DNA of 64,000 bases from Hofstenia miamia (GCA_004352715.1 SCFE01000091.1:211235-275234); one strand, 5' to 3'; positions 37,208 through 48,061 are shown, counted from the first letter of the stretch. Notes: a model not told the origin generated them from the letters alone. A program made the numbers and translations.

Positions 37208-37261
37208 ACAGTGTATCGGTCGGTATTTTTCAAAAATTTCTAATCTATTGACCGACACTGT
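37208..37261. repeat. Inverted repeat, possible Tc1 terminus
   Basis: ACAGTGTATCGGTC at 37208 and GACCGACACTGT at 37250-37261 form an imperfect inverted pair around a short AT-rich spacer. The ACAGTGTCGGTCAAT type of sequence resembles Tc1-like ends. It lies where the 5' end of the neighbouring minus-strand Tc1 remnant would be expected. Confidence 0.4.
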
Positions 37262-37430
37262 AAATACGATCATATTGTGTCCTTATTATTTCTACTTCTG
37301 AGTATATTTACTTCATTATAGCATTTTCATATATTTGTTTGTTCGTAATGATTTTTGATTATTTATAAACAGTACTATTTAATTTGAAATTTAATATAAT
37401 CTCTCTATTTATGCAGCGTTCAGTAAAATA

Positions 37431-38009
37431 TAAGGTTGTCCCATAAGTTCTGTTACAGTTGCAAAAAATCTATTTTCATTGGTTATTTATTGAAGAAATG
37501 TGACTACATGTATTAAAAAACTAACTATTTGTGAATCATTTCCCACCACTTTGTGCCTCTATCTGCAAGCTTCCAAATTTGATCAAAGTACCACTCTGGC
37601 TCCTTCGAGAAAAAGAACTCATTACGCACTTCTTCAACTTCATTGAACAATTCAAACTGACGGCCTTTCAAAACGTGCTGCATCTATCGGAAAAGCCGTA
37701 GTCAGATGGTACAACATCTGAGCTATATGGCGGGTGCGATAAAATCTCAATATCATCGAACTCCTTAAACTTCTCCAAGTCTTCATGGCAGTGTATGGCT
37801 TGTCGTTATCTTGCTGAAACAAAAAGCGTTTTTGGCCGGTCAAATTGGGATATATCTCAACCAATTTGTCATGAACGCGGTTAAATTGCTGGTAGTAGAG
37901 TTCAGCATTGATGACACGACCAGTTGAAAAAAGTTTGAAGAGTAAGACTCCTTCGAAATTACACCAAAGAATTTTTGGCAAGTGTAACAGAACTTTTGTG
38001 ACAACCTAA
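37431..38009 (-). mobile_element. Internally deleted mariner element with both ends
   Basis: Terminal inverted repeats TAAGGTTGTCCCATAAGTTC (37431) and, reverse-complemented, TTAGGTTGTCACAAAAGTTC (ending 38009), with TA on each side (37429-37430 and 38010-38011). The 579-bp length is under half of a usual 1.3-kb mariner. The left-hand portion on the minus strand, which would encode the N-terminal DNA-binding domain and first catalytic Asp, is missing. Confidence 0.9.
37525..37981 (-). pseudogene. Mariner transposase C-terminal half
   Basis: The minus-strand frame begins near ILWCNFEGVLLFKLF, equivalent to the W-D-x-G-V-V-x-F strand of mariner transposases. It continues through RVINAELYYQQF and LFQQDNDKPYTA, which holds the second catalytic Asp. 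After a frameshift near 37700 it ends with EVRNEFF, EPEWYFDQIWKLADRG and WWEMIHK, stopping at 37525. The first Asp and the DNA-binding domain are absent, so it is inactive. It lies inside intact mariner inverted repeats. Confidence 0.85.
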
Positions 38010-38011
38010 TA

Positions 38012-39430
38012 GTAGTGAAATCTCAATAGTTATGTCAGTAGGACATCCTATGTAGTATACTTTTTTGCAAAGTTATTAACTCCTACCTTTGGCAATAGCT
38101 AATGTATTTCACTAAATAAGGCTCTCAACATGGGAGTTGTGGCAAACCTTTCAACAAATATTATTTGCAAATTTTCCATTAATTTTACTAATAAATGGAG
38201 AAGAGATGATACAATAATATAATTATACGATTTATTGATATTGAAAATATTTGGTTTTGCTAAAATCGGTATTATTGAAATTTCATCAGACGGTATAATA
38301 CCCACTAGCTCCTTCCGTGATACATCACTGCTATGCAACATATTTAATATTAATTAAAATCATATTACGCGTTTACTATTAAATGTGGAATAGCAAAGCA
38401 TTACGGGCACAGAAATGCAGAAAGTATATTTGCACGTGTGCAATATTGGAAATGTGATATATTGTATAACGATGAAAATTACCTTTTAGTGAAAGCCTGG
38501 CGCAGAGTGCAAGGAGAAATGTTAAATGGAGTTATATATATAATTATTAATTGAATTAGGTTTTGTATTGAAGCATGTTTAATTCCATAAATGCAGTGAC
38601 ACGCGTATTAAGAAGTCCAATTTAGACCTGTCATTTTAAATTCAAATAAGAGCATATTTTCTAAGGAATCGTCATCAATCGAAGATAAATATGTCTAATT
38701 GTCCCATTGAATCTTCTTTGCTTGTTTTATGTCAACTTAATGCCACGTGTCAAAATCAATTATCCGCCTTTTTGCGCTGAAATAGCAATATTATCGGTTT
38801 TTAAATTGTCACATCCAGTTATAATTCCAGATTTTAATTATCTATGTAGTAAAAACAGACGAAAGGAAAATTTTTATTAATAATTCAATATTATATAGAA
38901 ATCTACTTGTTATGTACAGGAACAGATGGAATAATATTATCGTTATCACAGCTTTGGCTGCGCCAGCAAAATATGTTCATAAAGTTTTTCAACGTGAAAC
39001 ATGTTGATAAAGCAGAAAACAGCCCTAAGTAGGTTGGAAGCAGATGCATAATTTAAAATCAACTCTACTGCACTGATCAAATTCTTGGCAACTCAAATTT
39101 GTAAAAGCAGCATCCATGACAGATATTTTGATTGTGGCGCTCATACGCCAAATTTCATTGCCATTTTGTTTTGGCTGACATTCGTCAACATTTTATTATA
39201 TTTTATATTTTTTGTTTAGATGCGCCATCATAAAATAAACTGTTTTCTACAAATTATATTGTAATATATCATACATAATGAAGGATTAATAAACATATTT
39301 ATTAGAAATATTATAACTTACAATAAAGTATTATTTATATATTTATATACTCTATTGTAGTTATTCTATTATACCAAAATTACAAAATCAACATTATAAT
39401 TAGAAATATACACTCATACCAATTTGCAGT
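38012..39430. other. AT-rich intergenic sequence
   Basis: No gene or transposon end recognised. The 80-codon minus frame at 38099-38341 shows no known motif. Confidence 0.5.
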
Positions 39431-39431
39431 A

Positions 39432-39878
39432 CAGTAGAACTCCTCTATAGTGAATTGCGGTTGGTTACTATAGAGGATTCAGTTCATTATAGAAGATGAA
39501 AAAATACTTTGGTTACTCTTGTATTTATTGCAAGTACATAGCAAACGCTGTGACCAGGGTACCTACAATATAACAAAATATTGGTACATATTGTTAATGT
39601 ATATTTGCTACATTTTCTCCTTGAATTACTTTCCGTAATGAGGAGCTTTTGCTTTGGTCATAAAATAATTAAATATATAACATTTGAAAAAATAAAATTA
39701 TTGCATATTTAATTCTTATTTAGAAGAATTCCAAATGAACTAGGAACTATCACATCATGAATTTCGATTATAGTAGCATTTTTGATAGAGAAACATTATA
39801 GTGGGAGTCTATTATAGAAGAAGTTCATTATAGAAGAAGTTCATTATAGAGGATGTTTACTATAAAGGAGTTCTACTG
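39432..39878. mobile_element. pogo/Tigger-like MITE with TA duplications
   Basis: Left end CAGTAGAACTCCTCTATAGT and reverse-complemented right end CAGTAGAACTCCTTTATAGT match at 19 of 20 positions. TA lies on each side (39430-39431 and 39879-39880). The ends resemble the CAGTAGAACC-type termini of pogo-family elements. The right half contains a small tandem repeat of GAAGTTCATTATAGA. It is 447 bp long and non-coding. Confidence 0.85.
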
Positions 39879-40322
39879 TATTTACAAAAACAACATTAGA
39901 ACTATTTAGTAAGCTATCTAAATATTCTCATAGGCTTGCTGATAGACTGTTTAAGCTAAAATAAATTAAGGGGTAGCACTCTTCTGTAGATTATTTACAA
40001 GAATTATATTTTGTATACTACATCAAAGTTGAACATAGTTACGTGAAAAATATCCAATTCCATTAAAAGTTTCTAAAAGTTTTAGTTAATTTAGTTTTCG
40101 TTACAGTTGCTTCAAGCAAACATTAACGGGCTTTGCATTTTTAACATCATACGAATTTGAATTAATTTCCTTTCAATTTATTCAAAAAGGCATATTTGCA
40201 AATGTGTGTACATAAATTAAGTAATTTGTTAAGATTAATTTTTTTCATTACTTGTTTGCATTATAAATTCTAAATTCTAAGGTTTGCATATTTCACTTAT
40301 TGAAAAACAAAAATTTTTGTTA

Positions 40323-40643
40323 TCTTTCTGAATTAGGCCTAATTCCAAAACAAAGATGCTTAGTCGACAAGTATTACTGGTCACTGTAAATTGCATCTTA
40401 TTAACTTAGAAAATCTACTAAACTGTGATGGTTGAAAAAATAGAAAACACCGGAATCATACACAGTTAAACTNNNNNNNNNNNNNNNNNNNNNTCTTTCT
40501 GAATTAGGCCTAATTCCAAAACAAAGATGCTTAGTCGACAAGTATTACTGGTCACTGTAAATTGCATCTTATTAACTTAGAAAATCTACTAAACTGTGAT
40601 GGTTGAAAAAATAGAAAACACCGGAATCATACACAGTTAAACT
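40323..40643. repeat. 150-bp identical duplicate on both sides of a gap
   Basis: 40323-40472 and 40494-40643 are identical by eye and separated by 21 N (40473-40493). This is the pattern left when two overlapping contigs are scaffolded without merging, so the real locus probably has one copy. Each copy includes a perfect 16-bp palindrome, GAATTAGGCCTAATTC. Confidence 0.92.
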
Positions 40644-40812
40644 TGCCTGAATTGAAATCAAAAATAGCCGATTGAATTATTAACCTGTTTGTGTGGACTA
40701 ATGTTTATTACTGAGAGAAGTATGATATAATTAACAGTTAGAACCAACTTACTTTTTTGCTACGTGGACACAGTTTGGGGTACTTTATGTAACCCACATA
40801 TATTTTTTCGAA

Positions 40813-41376
40813 TTACAAATAAATAAATGCATAAATGAGCTTAATTAAGACATGTATTACATAAAACAGATTTTTCCAATTTGGAATGCACAGCACACAC
40901 ACACACATGTCTGGCATTTTTTCACAGCTTCTTTTGAATTTTTTATCATCTTTTCGTGGATAAATGAAACATCGTCCAATCGTTCGCTTTGATGTTAGTT
41001 CTTGAGTATTGCTTCCTAAGATTTCATATCCAACTAGGCTCATTGCAGTTTTCACTGAAGTTCGTAGGGTTGCTACTCCCATTCTTCTTTTGATCAGTTT
41101 GTCACAAAGGTGATATGCCAAATAGACCTAAATATCAAATTAATGTTGGATAAGTAAAAGTGGACTTACTTTAAGTTTGTAGTGATTAGCTTTCATCATT
41201 TTGTACCCAGCAACAACTGCAACATCAGCCAGTGTCATGGCAACACCATATGGCCATCTTCTGCACTTCCGCGAGCTTCTATATGTTCTCACCAATTTAT
41301 CCAAGTTATCAACACCTGGGCTGATGTATGCCATTAGCCTCATCATAGCCATAGATAATGTCGAAGTCATTAGCAT
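40813..41376 (-). pseudogene. piggyBac-type transposase C-terminal exons with a 42-bp intron
   Basis: Exon 41376-41170 encodes GVDNLDKLVRTYRSSRKCRRWPYG and ADVAVVAGYKMMKANHYKLK. This corresponds to the GGVD-x-x-D, Y-RK-RWP and LD-x-x-x-NAY block of piggyBac (DDE_Tnp_1_7) proteins. A 42-bp intron (41169-41128, GTAAGT to TTTAG, phase 0) leads in frame to VYLAYHLCDKLIKRR. After it come RCFIYPRKDDKKFKRSC and a cysteine tail (MCVCVLC), like the C-terminal cysteine-rich domain. The tail runs into a CA-rich tract (near 40895) and extra residues, so it is probably degraded. Upstream catalytic exons are not visible. It could be a dead copy or a fragment of a host gene derived from piggyBac. Confidence 0.7.
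41128..41169 (-). other. 42-bp intron in the piggyBac-type gene
   Basis: Minus-strand GTAAGTCC to GATATTTAG, 42 bp, joining two homologous piggyBac segments in phase 0. Its size gives a useful hint that this organism uses very short introns. Confidence 0.75.
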
Positions 41377-41763
41377 CTTCTGATTGAAGATATTGTAAAT
41401 AATTCAATTTTTTTGCTGCAACTTGGTTTTAAATTCGATTCATTTTATCAAAGATTTTGAAAATAATAACAATATTAATGTTATCAATTAACTAATGTTG
41501 AAAGAATTTGCAATGATGCAAACTTGATTACTCATTTTGGTTGCAAAAAATTCCGTTGTTATCCGTATTCCAGACTGTAACATCATTTCATTATTTTGTT
41601 TATAATTTTGTCTTGGTCACTAAGGTCTATACTACATAGAAGGCCATGAAACCACTCATTCCAAAATACGTTCAAGACAAGAATAGTCTGTTTATATAAC
41701 TTAGTATTGTTAGCTTAGCTATTTTTCAAGATACAAGTGACGAATTATTTCGGCTGAATGTCT

Positions 41764-41963
41764 GGGGTCCTAAAAGTGCCCCAAACTGTCTTTAAGTAGT
41801 ATACAACAATATTTCAGGCTATTGTGCTGAGATTATGTTGAAACTTTGAAATATTTCTATGTTTTTCATGAAACGTCAATCAATATCAACAAGTTTCATT
41901 TAAATCTTTCAAAACTATTAAACAATTAAAAGCTCTGGGGTACTAAAAGTGCCCCAAACCGTT
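41764..41963. repeat. GGGG-x-CTAAAAGTGCCCC motif, two copies, partner inverted copy at 40769
   Basis: TGGGGTCCTAAAAGTGCCCC (near 41765) and TGGGGTACTAAAAGTGCCCC (near 41937) are repeated in direct orientation. An inverted relative, CAGTTTGGGGTACTTTATG, lies at about 40770. The motifs bracket the piggyBac-type exons and may be terminal repeats. A TTAA follows the first copy near 41791, as expected for piggyBac target sites, but matching boundaries could not be settled. Confidence 0.4.
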
Positions 41964-42236
41964 GTTAACTGTTAACACAAAGATGTTAAACAATATTCAA
42001 TAATTGCTAATACAACAAGAGTAGCACGCGGTTGAAAAGCTAATATGTAATAAAAAATACTTAATTATTTCTACAAAATTCAAAATATAAAATTACATTT
42101 ACGTAAATCTACACCTCTCATTCAAGTCTAAGCAAATTATATCTATATTAAGTCAAGCTTTAGATTTAATTGATATTTGAAACCTGCTTTGTTTGTATTA
42201 AATTTAAAGTATGTCTAAGAAAAAATACATCTCCAG

Positions 42237-42980
42237 CAGAGATGGACGTGAGGTAGATTTTGTGAACTGCCTTGACCTGCCCCACCCCAGAGACTTTGTG
42301 CCCTGTCCATTTCTGCGTGTTAACATGTGCCCCATATTGCCCCAAATTACCCACTCAAAAAATTTTGCTCCAAAAACTACTTCCGATATCTTGCTGCCCC
42401 ATATTTGTTCTATGACAATTTTCATAGCCGTACACAACACCACCAGTGCCAAATATTGTGAATCCTTACTGCCTCGAAGGTACGGAATCAATTTTTCAAG
42501 TACTATTTCTACTATTACTATCAATAGGAATGTAAGAACCAACGAATACATATTAAAAGCATTATTCATAACAAAATTTGGTGTTAATTTTAACTCTATA
42601 AATCTTGTCATAAAAATAATATTTTATGCAATATATTTATGTAAGGGCGATTGCAAACCTTTTAGTGTCATTGCGCCAAATCTATTGATTACAAATAAAA
42701 TAAAAAAAATCTTGTTAGTTTTATTAAATAGAATTAAATTTCAACAATAGTTAAAAATGAATGGTAATTATCAATTTTTTAAATGCGACTATGATTCCAA
42801 GCAAGTTAAAGCAGGAAACTTTGATTTAAAAATACTTTCAAAAACTTAAAAACACGCAATTTTCGGTTGTTTTTTTTAAATTTATTATTACTTTTGCCTT
42901 ATTTTTGCCCCATGCATACCCACCTTAGAACAATTTCACATCACCCGCCCCATCCTGCCCCGCCAACCTTGCCATCTCTG
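42237..42980. mobile_element. hAT-like non-autonomous element, CAGAGATGG family, copy 1
   Basis: 744 bp with ends CAGAGATGGACGTGAGG and, reverse-complemented from the right, CAGAGATGGCAAGGTTG. Flanking 8-mers ATCTCCAG and ATCTCCTC agree at 6 of 8. Both subterminal regions are packed with GCCCC/GCCCCA motifs. The interior shares clear similarity with the copy at 45121. Open frames through it (42204-42611 minus and 42211-42750 plus) have no known domain. Confidence 0.85.
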
Positions 42981-42989
42981 ATCTCCTCT

Positions 42990-44480
42990 GCATTTTAATT
43001 GCAATGGACTGAAAATTTACTAAATTGTTTTAAAAGTCTTCATCCATTTTTATATTATATTTTGGTATGATGTATTAGGGCATGTGATAAGACTGGCATT
43101 TTTTGGGTTTAATATGAAAGTTGAAGGTAATAATAGAAACGTGCTAGCTTTAATCCTCAGAGTAATTTTTCTTCATCAATGTGACTTATTAATTGTTGGT
43201 ATTTCGAGGATCAGTAAAAAATTTTGGGGGTTTGGTTTGTATAATGTAAATTTCGGTAAAATTAACATTGATTCATCCCCTCCATGATCACTGTCCATGC
43301 AGCATATTATATATTTCATTTCCATAAAATGAATTAGACAATAGCAGGTATTAAGTCTTTTCATTTGTATAGAGATTAACAGTTTCTGAATGTAAATATC
43401 AAATTTTTTGCAAATTACGTAGGTAGCAGGAAAAAGTAATATTCAACTCTGGTGAGGGTATATACATGTTCAGTTTGATGTATGCCCTTATGAGATTTTT
43501 GGTCTCATTTATTTCATGAATTTAAATATAACTAATGACATATCAACTAAGAACAAATTTTCTAAATGATATACACAAGTAGGGGTAGTATGGATCAAAC
43601 ATAATGAATCATCATTTTTCTAAATTTTTTCAAAATATATTTAATACTTTTATTACAGAGCATAGTACACATTTTTCAAAAGTTACTTTTCAATAGCGTT
43701 GTTAAATGGCACTAAAGCTGAAGTGTCTGAAACTGAAACATTCTAATTCAATATATTCAATATTTAAAAAATTCTAATAATATATGCATTGATAGTTATA
43801 ATGGAATTGATTTCAAGATTAAAATTGGATTGTGAAAAGAAAGAATTTCTGCGTTAAGGATTTGACTTACGATATCGAATTTTACATGTTTAGAGGAAAG
43901 TTAGTAATGTATTGATTTGCGTTAATATACGCCTTGTTTCTTTTAATTGAAATATAACTATTTTTAAATTCGTTTTACAAAGTTATCATCCATTGCATTT
44001 AGGGATTAAATATTTCAGTGGGGATTGGACTATAAATAAAGTAAGTCGGACAACGGATTTCGAATATTAGTAATTATGTTAATCGATTTCTCTCAAAATA
44101 GAAACTATCCAGTAAACTACGTATGACCATGGGACAGATGTGTATAAGAGAACTGGAATTGGTATAATATCCAATGGGACTGAATCGTACAGGGACCAAT
44201 ATAATTCTACCTCCGCAGAAGCTGATCATGTTATTTGCGTTCTATGTGATTTATTAATAATGCTAAGCCCTTAAAATAATGATTAAAATTTTTATGTATA
44301 TTGTATTTCTATTTTTTATTTATCTTTTCCAAGTACTCCCTACATCGTTGCTCTACGAATTCCACAGCTTTGCTTGTTAATTGAGCCTATTTCCATTTTA
44401 CTGTCTACTTAGGAAAATTGGTTGTTTACATTAATATTAGAGATTCATTTATCAATTCACAACAGAAAATCACGAAAGAA
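42990..44480. other. AT-rich intergenic sequence
   Basis: No supported gene. Contains the adapter-like 17-mer at 44135-44151 listed separately. Confidence 0.5.
44135..44151 (+). other. 17-base match to Tn5 mosaic-end sequencing adapter
   Basis: CAGATGTGTATAAGAGA equals the first 16 bases of the Tn5 mosaic end used in tagmentation libraries (AGATGTGTATAAGAGACAG) plus the C that precedes it in the read-1 adapter. The last three bases differ here (ACT). A chance match of this length in 64 kb is very unlikely, so residual adapter in the assembly is suspected. The adapter sequence is from established knowledge. Confidence 0.55.
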
Positions 44481-44489
44481 GTAGTATTA

Positions 44490-44965
44490 GTAGTAGTAGT
44501 AAATAGATTTATTGTCAATGAAAAAAATATTTCAATATTTTTCAGTTTTCAAATAAAAAAATAGCTTTTACAAAAAGTCATAAAATTTTGTAAGACAGCT
44601 TTAAAAGCCTAATTTCTATAGATGTTATCCCAATTTTGCAACATACCATGATTTATCTCTAATGCTCAATATGCATGTGTTTTCTAACATCTATGTAACC
44701 AAAATTCCAACATTTTGCTAGATTATTGTAAAAATTCGAAACAGGCAATCTGCACGTCCCTGATGAGTAAAACATTAGGAAACTTTGTTGAAATGAAAAA
44801 ATGTTGATAGGCTGCCATAAAATTGGACAATAAAATTGAGATAGGTGGCTCAAAATCTTGACGAAGTAATTTAAATATTCTGATTTGCAATGCGCATGCA
44901 AAAATGATGTTAAATACTTTATTCTCTAATGAGACGGATGAGACTTCCTCATATGAGTACATCAA
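44490..44965 (-). pseudogene. Possible LINE 3' end
   Basis: The minus strand ends in AATAAATCTATTTACTACTAC plus further TAC-type repeats (about 44480-44515), a typical non-LTR tail. It is preceded by an 80-codon frame containing FACALQIRIFKLLRQDFEPP, which resembles LINE C-terminal sequence only loosely. No RT catalytic motif is present. Confidence 0.35.
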
Positions 44966-45120
44966 TATGTAAATAAAGCTTTACATTTCCTCGAAAAAAT
45001 GCAAATTGTTTTTATATTAATCTTATTTGATAAATAGAGTGTTGAATAATTATATAATTATATTTATGCATAAATATTATTTCAAATAAGAATTCTATTC
45101 ATTTATGCGTCCGAAATCGA

Positions 45121-45842
45121 TGGAGTTGGGGAAAATTTTTGTGAACTTCTCTGCCCCGCCTCACAGACTTTGTGCCCTGCCCTATTTTCACATGTTGTCA
45201 TATGTTCCATTTCGCCCTACGCGTTATGTTCTACCATCTCAAATTGCCCCACTAAGAAATTCTGCTCCAAAAACTATTTGTGATAGCCCTTTGCCCCATA
45301 TTTTTTTCTTGAAAATTATCCTAACTCCTAACACTACACCATACCATTACTGTTTAGAAGATACAGAGTCATCTACAAAAATATGATGCCAATACATAGT
45401 AAAGACATGATAGCAAAATAAAACTCAATTTTATCTTAATAAGCCTTTTTATAAAGTCAATATTTTATGCGATATATTTATGTTAAGATAATCGCACTCC
45501 TTTCAGTGTAATTTCAAAACTTATTGACGCCGAATCCGATCAAAGAAATCTTTTGGTACTATTGAGTAGAATCAAATTTTGCAGAACTAAGAATACAATT
45601 GATTTTTCAAAATTCGACTAAATTTCAAAGTAAATCCTAATTTCCTCATGCAGTGAACTTTGATGTAAGAACATTTCTCTTACAATCTTTAAAATGGGCA
45701 ATTATTTAGTTCAGTTTTTCTCACAAATGTTTTTCCCCCACCTTTACCCCATAGGTAGGCCAACCCACTTCAGATAAGCCTTGCCCCATACCCAACCCTA
45801 TCTGCTTCGCCCCATGAGTCAACCCACTCCATTTCCATTACT
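45121..45842. mobile_element. hAT-like non-autonomous element, GCCCC family, copy 2
   Basis: Homologous to 42237-42980 in the same orientation. Shared stretches include CAGACTTTGTGCCCTG, GCTCCAAAAACTA, TATTTTATGC and TATATTTATG. It is flanked by identical 8-mers GAAATCGA (45113-45120 and 45843-45850). Internal GCCCCA clusters sit near both ends. The left terminus appears shortened relative to copy 1, so the exact left boundary is less certain than the duplication suggests. Confidence 0.75.
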
Positions 45843-45854
45843 GAAATCGAAAGG

Positions 45855-46990
45855 ATAGTCTGACCTGAACTACATATATTTGATTGGAAATGGAAATTGG
45901 TCGAAAAACTACTGAAAAATATGCTATCCATTTATAATAACAAGGTGACAATTGATCATGTTTCCTTGTGCTTGTAGTTCCATTGTAAAATGAATAGACC
46001 CCCTGTTAATAGTATTTGCGGTGATCGATTTAGCTTAAATTTCGCTATTTGAGGTTTTCTAACATGGGCGTCAAAGTATTTCTACAGTGAAATATCTTTA
46101 TTGCCGTTAATTTTGTACGTGAATTTTTATCAGGAAATACTATATTTTTATATATTTAGAATCGGAAATTCAGAAAAGGCCCGATTAGCCCAATGTATTG
46201 TCTTGATCATTCACTTACGTCGGCCTTCCCTACATAATTTACTGATCTCTATATTTAGATAAATATAATCCCTCAACCACTCAGAATTTAGTATAACTAA
46301 GAATTATCTATTTAAGTAGTACAGCACCACGGCCTCTGGCTGACCTCTTCTTCTTCGATCACTACCAGCGGCGGAGGAATTGACATCAGCTTTAACCAGT
46401 GTTTATAATTTTCTATTTCAGTAATTGTCAAAATAAGTTTGTTCACATTGGATATAAAAATAATAGATAATAAAGTTCCTAAATGAAGTGGAATTGCATT
46501 AAATAAAATGCTTATTGGTTTATTGTACATGTATCTTATCTACTCGACTATTCATATACCTATACTACATCAATTCGACTACGGACCGCTTATGGTAGTG
46601 AGGTTCATGATACTCGGCCAAGCGGATACCCGTGAGCACTCTCGAACTCTAGTTAATTATCGGCATCTCGAAAAAAATATAAAAAATACTTAATAATCGA
46701 TCGGGTAAGATTTGTAGATCTGAAAGTTTAAGTTATCGCAAGTATAAAAACAAACTACTCTTGAAGGTAGTAATTTTTTTAATGATCAATTACTTACAAA
46801 ATAATACTTGTACGTAAGTAAAGGATTGTACCTGTTAAGCAGTAAGAATTCTGTTCTTTGTTTAGATAAATTCATTATCGAACATAATTAATCGAAACAA
46901 ATAATCTCGTAAAATCATCAAATACTGCCCAGTTAACACCCTAGGAAGTCAAAAACTACAAAAATATTCTTNAATAAAATCATTGCCTAT
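45855..46990. other. Intergenic sequence with weak coding-like patches
   Basis: A less AT-rich patch at 46315-46400 has minus-strand frames such as PPPLVVIEEEEVSQRPW, and another at 46560-46660 has a plus-strand frame LMVVRFMILGQADTREHSRT. Neither shows a known domain or clear splice boundaries. A single N at 46972 marks a contig join. Confidence 0.35.
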
Positions 46991-47000
46991 CTCCGACGAA

Positions 47001-47353
47001 TCATTGAACGCAGTCAATGCAGCGAACCCTGTCAGGTCTCGTATATGTTGCGAAGGGTACAATGCAATTTTTGCACTCATCGCCAGTTACAGAGGGATTG
47101 GAAGTTGAAGAGCCATTATCATCAGAACATGAAGCATTGGGACTGGCTTCTGTGGATCCCTGGTTGTTCCAAGGGTTTCTGGTATTAACAAGCGACTCAG
47201 AATGATATCAATTCTGCAGTGATTGTGAAGCAACTCGATGAGAGAAGCGTCCAGACAACGTGCAATCTCTGTTGAGGATTCACGGCGAGTCGCATAAGCA
47301 GTAATGACTTCACGAAGATGTTTTATTGCCTCTTGTATATTAAGGTCATTCAC
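47001..47353 (-). pseudogene. Gene fragment with C-terminal four-cysteine motif, frameshifted
   Basis: Unusually GC-balanced DNA for this window. One minus frame (from 47353) gives IQEAIKHLREVITAYATRRE, then STEIARCLDASLIELLHNHCRI. Another (from about 47217 to the stop at 47001) gives WNNQGSTEASPNASCSDDNG, then DECKNCIVPFATYTRPDRVR and CIDCVQ. The second ends with C-x2-C-x14-C-x2-C, a likely zinc-binding cluster at the protein C-terminus. The two frames look like successive parts of one protein joined by a single indel near 47215. A single N at 47366 just upstream suggests low assembly quality, so the gene may be intact in reality. I do not recognise the family. Confidence 0.5.
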
Positions 47354-47723
47354 TGTTCAGTGCTTNTATATATGTATATATACTATTCAATATTATTCAT
47401 TTCATTTCCTACCACCTAGATCGAAGCAACACAACAGTATGCTGCCTTCTTATACACTATTCGTCTGCTTTTATTGCAGTGGGATAAAAATGATTGCTTA
47501 ATGCTATATCTATGGAAGTACATCCATAGATGTGATGGTGATTAAATTGTTTAAAATCTTACATGCAAGGATTTCAACAATCATTAGAATAAAAAAATGG
47601 CATTCGACGATTATTGAAAAATAAAAAATTTTCATGTGAAATCGTAACTTGTAATTCATTATTAACACAATTATAATTGAAGACTTATTTTATTCATACA
47701 ATGTATAATTCGGAATATAACAC

Positions 47724-47883
47724 TTAGTTTGTCAATTGTTCTGCAGTATAACTATATAGTCCTTCTCTCCATTTTACTTGATGATCACTAGAACCTTCGC
47801 AATCCTTGCCTCTATGTGCTTTCATTGGATTGTCACACTTTCGCGAACGGCGTTTTTCATTTAGTCTTTCATAATATGTTGTT
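47724..47883 (-). CDS. Thrombospondin type-1-like exon (second half of a TSP1 repeat)
   Basis: After an acceptor (GAAATTTAG, AG at 47885-47884) the minus frame reads TTYYERLNEKRRSRKCDNPM, then KAHRGKDCEGSSDHQ. The pattern RSRKCDNP-x-x-x-HRGKDCEGSS matches the R-x-R-x-C-x-NP...GG-x-x-C-x-G half of thrombospondin type-1 repeats. These occur in secreted and matrix proteins such as ADAMTS proteases and hemicentins. The frame then stops at 47724, but a donor-like CAA|GTAAAA inside it (near 47769) could end the exon earlier. The W-x-x-W and first cysteines of the repeat are not found upstream, where microsatellites, an N and a LINE insertion follow. Confidence 0.5.
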
Positions 47884-47999
47884 CTAAATTTCAAATTAAT
47901 ATTTGAGATTATCAATAAATACACATTTCACTAACGGTTATCTACTGATTTCTAAGGAAGAAAAATTGTGAAAAATAGGGCTTAGTGTGATTTCATTAC

Positions 48000-48061
48000 A
48001 TATATATATATATATATATATATNCCAATATTTTCACACATAAATAAATAGATAAATAAAC

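Noticed and set aside
42204-42750. 135- and 179-codon frames on both strands
   Set aside because: They lie inside a non-autonomous hAT-like repeat, and the related copy at 45121 does not conserve them as coding.
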